Origin: CAYLHS01 sp964383535 | Lineage (GTDB): Bacteria > Actinomycetota > Acidimicrobiia > Spongiisociales > UBA4744 | DNA: 9,311 nt | NCBI GenBank assembly: GCA_964383535.1 | Contig: CAYLHS010000080.1 | Location: 1 to 9,311 of the forward strand | Direction of reading: 5' to 3' | Part shown: positions 7,548 through 9,311 of the stretch, piece by piece | Numbering within the stretch: position 1 is the stretch's first letter | Layout of the letters: each line of letters begins with the position of its first letter | The notes under the pieces: generated by a model | The model's input: the letters and a program-made list of their open reading frames with translations, nothing else | Told to the model about the DNA's origin: nothing | Databases searched by the model: none | Program-made: the position numbers and the translations under genes

Positions 7548-7610
7548 AGCGAGAGATGGCTGTCCCCCAAACCTGGTGTCTCGTGCGAGTTACTGGTAGT
7601 GATACAGGCA

Positions 7611-8120
7611 ATGTCACGCGAGGGGATGAGTAGACCGGCGACCGACATCAGCGCGTTCGAGGCGTTCTACCGGCGCGAGTTCCGATCCGTGTTGGGGCTC
7701 GCCGTCGTGTTGACAGGCAGCAGATCGGCCGGGGAGGAGATCGCTCAGGATGCGTTCGCGGTGACCTACCGGGAGTGGGCGCGGGTTGGTGTCCTGGACA
7801 ACCCTGGTGCGTGGGTGCGCAAGGTCGTTGCGAACAGGTCGGTGTCGACGTTCAGGCGTTCCATGGCCGAAGCGAAAGCACTGTTGCGAGTTGGCCGCCC
7901 GGATCCTGCGGAGTCGGCCGTTGAAGGGCTCGAAGTCTGGGACGAGGTGAGGAAGCTTCCTCGTCGCCAGGCCCAGGTCGTGGCACTCACCTACCTCAAC
8001 GATCTCCCGCGGCGAGACGTTGCCGACATCCTGGCGTGCAGTGAAGAGACCGTGAAGACCCACCTCGAGCGGGCGAAACGAACGCTGGCCGGGACCCTCG
8101 GCCAGGAGGACGACCGATGA
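7611..8120 (+). CDS. ECF (SigE-type) RNA polymerase sigma factor
   Basis: This is a group 4 sigma factor that directs RNA polymerase to a small regulon. From the ATG at 7611 it has 169 residues, the usual ECF length. Region 2 spans FEAFYRREFRSVLGLAVVLTGSRSAGEEIAQDAFAVTYREW and ends in NPGAWVRKVVANRSVSTFRR. After a linker, region 4 contains LPRRQAQVVALTYLNDLPRRDVADILACSEETVKTHLERAKRTL, a clear helix-turn-helix with the VKTHLxRA recognition helix. No region 3 or C-terminal sensor extension is present. The start is uncertain. The frame is open back to a GTG at 7494, but that stretch overlaps the palindromic repeat and resembles no sigma factor. ATG 7626 is also possible, although its GAGGGG abuts the codon. 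The stop overlaps the ATG of the next gene as ATGA, implying translational coupling. No recognisable autoregulatory ECF promoter was found upstream. Confidence 0.92.
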   Translation: MSREGMSRPATDISAFEAFYRREFRSVLGLAVVLTGSRSAGEEIAQDAFAVTYREWARVGVLDNPGAWVRKVVANRSVSTFRRSMAEAKALLRVGRPDPAESAVEGLEVWDEVRKLPRRQAQVVALTYLNDLPRRDVADILACSEETVKTHLERAKRTLAGTLGQEDDR

Positions 8121-9311
8121 ACACCGACGACAGACTCAGAGACGCAGCGAAGCGAACTAACTCCTCTCTGGCAGGGGCAGCGATTCCCCCGCTTCGGGAG
8201 CGTCGGCCGAGCCGGTGGGTCAGCGCGACGCTCGCCGCGACGATGGTCGTGGTGGTGGTCGGCGCGGCTGCGCTCCTCAACCGAGGTACCAGCGTCGTCC
8301 CCACCACGATTCCGATCGCGCCGGGGACAACATCGACGACCCAGCCGACGACGACCGTGACGGGGGCGACGACAACAACGTCCGAGATTGCTTCGATTCG
8401 CAGAGGCGCCGTTCTCCGAGCGATCGACTCGGTGTTGGGAGTCCATGTCGTATTCAACGCGCGGGCCGCCGACACTCCTGCACAACTCGGTTCAACACGG
8501 GATTGGCAGGGGGTGGTCGCCGAAACGTCCGGGGGCAGCGTCGTGTCCGTCTCGACTCAGTTGAGGGCCTCAGACCCGTCGATCGGAACGATGCTCGACC
8601 AGGAGTTCGCGAAGGAGACGTGGGACCACGGAACGGACGCGTGGGTACACACGAGCAGCGGCACGCGATCTGACGGAAACGGCTACGTCGCGTCCATCGA
8701 GGTCGTGTTCGAAAACCAACGATTCGTCGGAACGGTGATCCTCGAAGACCCCGAACTCGTGCACGAAGACGGGACCGCATGGGACGAAGACGCTTCTTGG
8801 GTCCCCGTATCGGCGGTGATCCCAATCTCCGATGGCGATGCGGTCGCCATCGCCAAGCAGATCAATGATGCCCTCTGGAACTTGGGGTTCGGTGCCGATC
8901 AACCTGAGACCACGTCGACAACGGTTCCAGTAGCGGGGCTGCTGCCTCCGCTGGCCGGCTGGCAGGATTCTGGAGCCGATCCGGCCGTGTTCGGTGACGT
9001 CACGATCACTGGCGCCGTCTCGCTGGGCGACACGATTGTCGTGACGGGCTGCGCGACCAACGACGGTGCCGCAGGCGGGTTCCCGGTATGGACCAGCACT
9101 GACGGTGCGACGTGGGAACAAGCATCCGGACCGCCGAGCGTGGGCTACTTCGAACTCGACTGTGCGGACAACCTGACAGCCACTCCATTCGGCCTCTACG
9201 CAACGGCTGGTGCGCTGCTCCACTCAGAGGACGGCCGCACCTGGGAGGCAGTCTCGCTTCCCACCCCTCAACCAGACGGGGTCACGGGAAGCATCTTCGT
9301 CGCCGACGCTG
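8117..9311 (+). CDS. Single-pass membrane protein with Thr-rich stalk and Asp-box repeats, partial; putative sigma-factor partner
   Basis: The frame stays open from the ATG at 8117 to the window end (398 codons, no stop), so the 3' end is missing. Residues 1-33 form a short, basic cytosolic tail ending RERRPSR. Residues 34-54 are one hydrophobic helix (SATLAATMVVVVVGAAALL), and the positive-inside rule puts the C-terminus outside. A Thr-rich stalk (about 62-88) leads into an unrecognised domain (about 90-260), then a second short Thr linker. The last part has two Asp-box-like motifs, STDGATW (327-333) and SEDGRTW (370-376), as in BNR/sialidase-type beta-propellers. The start overlaps the sigma-factor stop, the usual position of an anti-sigma gene. 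However, no zinc anti-sigma HxxxCxxC motif is seen and the cytosolic tail is very short. It may be an unusual anti-sigma or sensor, or simply a co-expressed surface protein. Confidence 0.85.
   Translation, partial: MNTDDRLRDAAKRTNSSLAGAAIPPLRERRPSRWVSATLAATMVVVVVGAAALLNRGTSVVPTTIPIAPGTTSTTQPTTTVTGATTTTSEIASIRRGAVLRAIDSVLGVHVVFNARAADTPAQLGSTRDWQGVVAETSGGSVVSVSTQLRASDPSIGTMLDQEFAKETWDHGTDAWVHTSSGTRSDGNGYVASIEVVFENQRFVGTVILEDPELVHEDGTAWDEDASWVPVSAVIPISDGDAVAIAKQINDALWNLGFGADQPETTSTTVPVAGLLPPLAGWQDSGADPAVFGDVTITGAVSLGDTIVVTGCATNDGAAGGFPVWTSTDGATWEQASGPPSVGYFELDCADNLTATPFGLYATAGALLHSEDGRTWEAVSLPTPQPDGVTGSIFVADA

Noticed and set aside
7494..7610. N-terminal extension of the sigma factor from the GTG at 7494
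   Set aside because: The extra 39 residues match no sigma-factor region and would be encoded by the palindromic repeat; ECF similarity begins only after 7626.

Overview
The window is GC-rich and densely coded, and looks like chromosomal DNA from a high-GC actinobacterium. An Acidimicrobiia-like lineage is a guess. It rests on the threonine-rich linkers after the membrane anchors of two exported proteins, a SigE-type ECF sigma factor and a bacterial-type glutamate synthase large subunit; no rRNA or other marker gene is present. No tRNA, rRNA, CRISPR array, transposase or phage gene was seen.

Layout. An O6-alkylguanine-DNA alkyltransferase gene (1-515, +) probably starts one base before the window. 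It converges on a minus-strand gene for a lipoprotein with an internally duplicated cysteine-rich domain (594-1772). Upstream of that on the same strand is a gene for an alpha/alpha-toroid protein of the squalene-cyclase/prenyltransferase fold (1873-2889). A 182-bp divergent region separates it from gltB (3072-7487, +), a complete glutamate synthase large subunit with every diagnostic motif. No gltD follows it. Next come an ECF sigma factor (7611-8120) and, overlapping it by ATGA, a single-pass membrane protein (8117 to the window end). The latter has a Thr-rich stalk, and its outer part starts to show Asp-box (BNR-like) motifs. It runs off the window edge.

Genes working together. The sigma factor and the membrane protein are translationally coupled and most likely form one signalling or envelope unit. 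gltB is the glutamate-forming half of nitrogen assimilation. The alkyltransferase is a DNA-repair enzyme with no evident link to its neighbours. The lipoprotein and toroid protein are not functionally identified.

The most unusual signal is intergenic. Two 49-nt stem-loop elements (530-578 and, inverted, 7499-7547) have 13-nt arms, 23-nt loops, a shared exact 15-mer and the same G/A mismatch in the stem. One lies between convergent stop codons and the other directly after gltB. They look like members of a dispersed palindromic repeat family or a conserved terminator-like structure. No gaps over 300 bases lack a gene.
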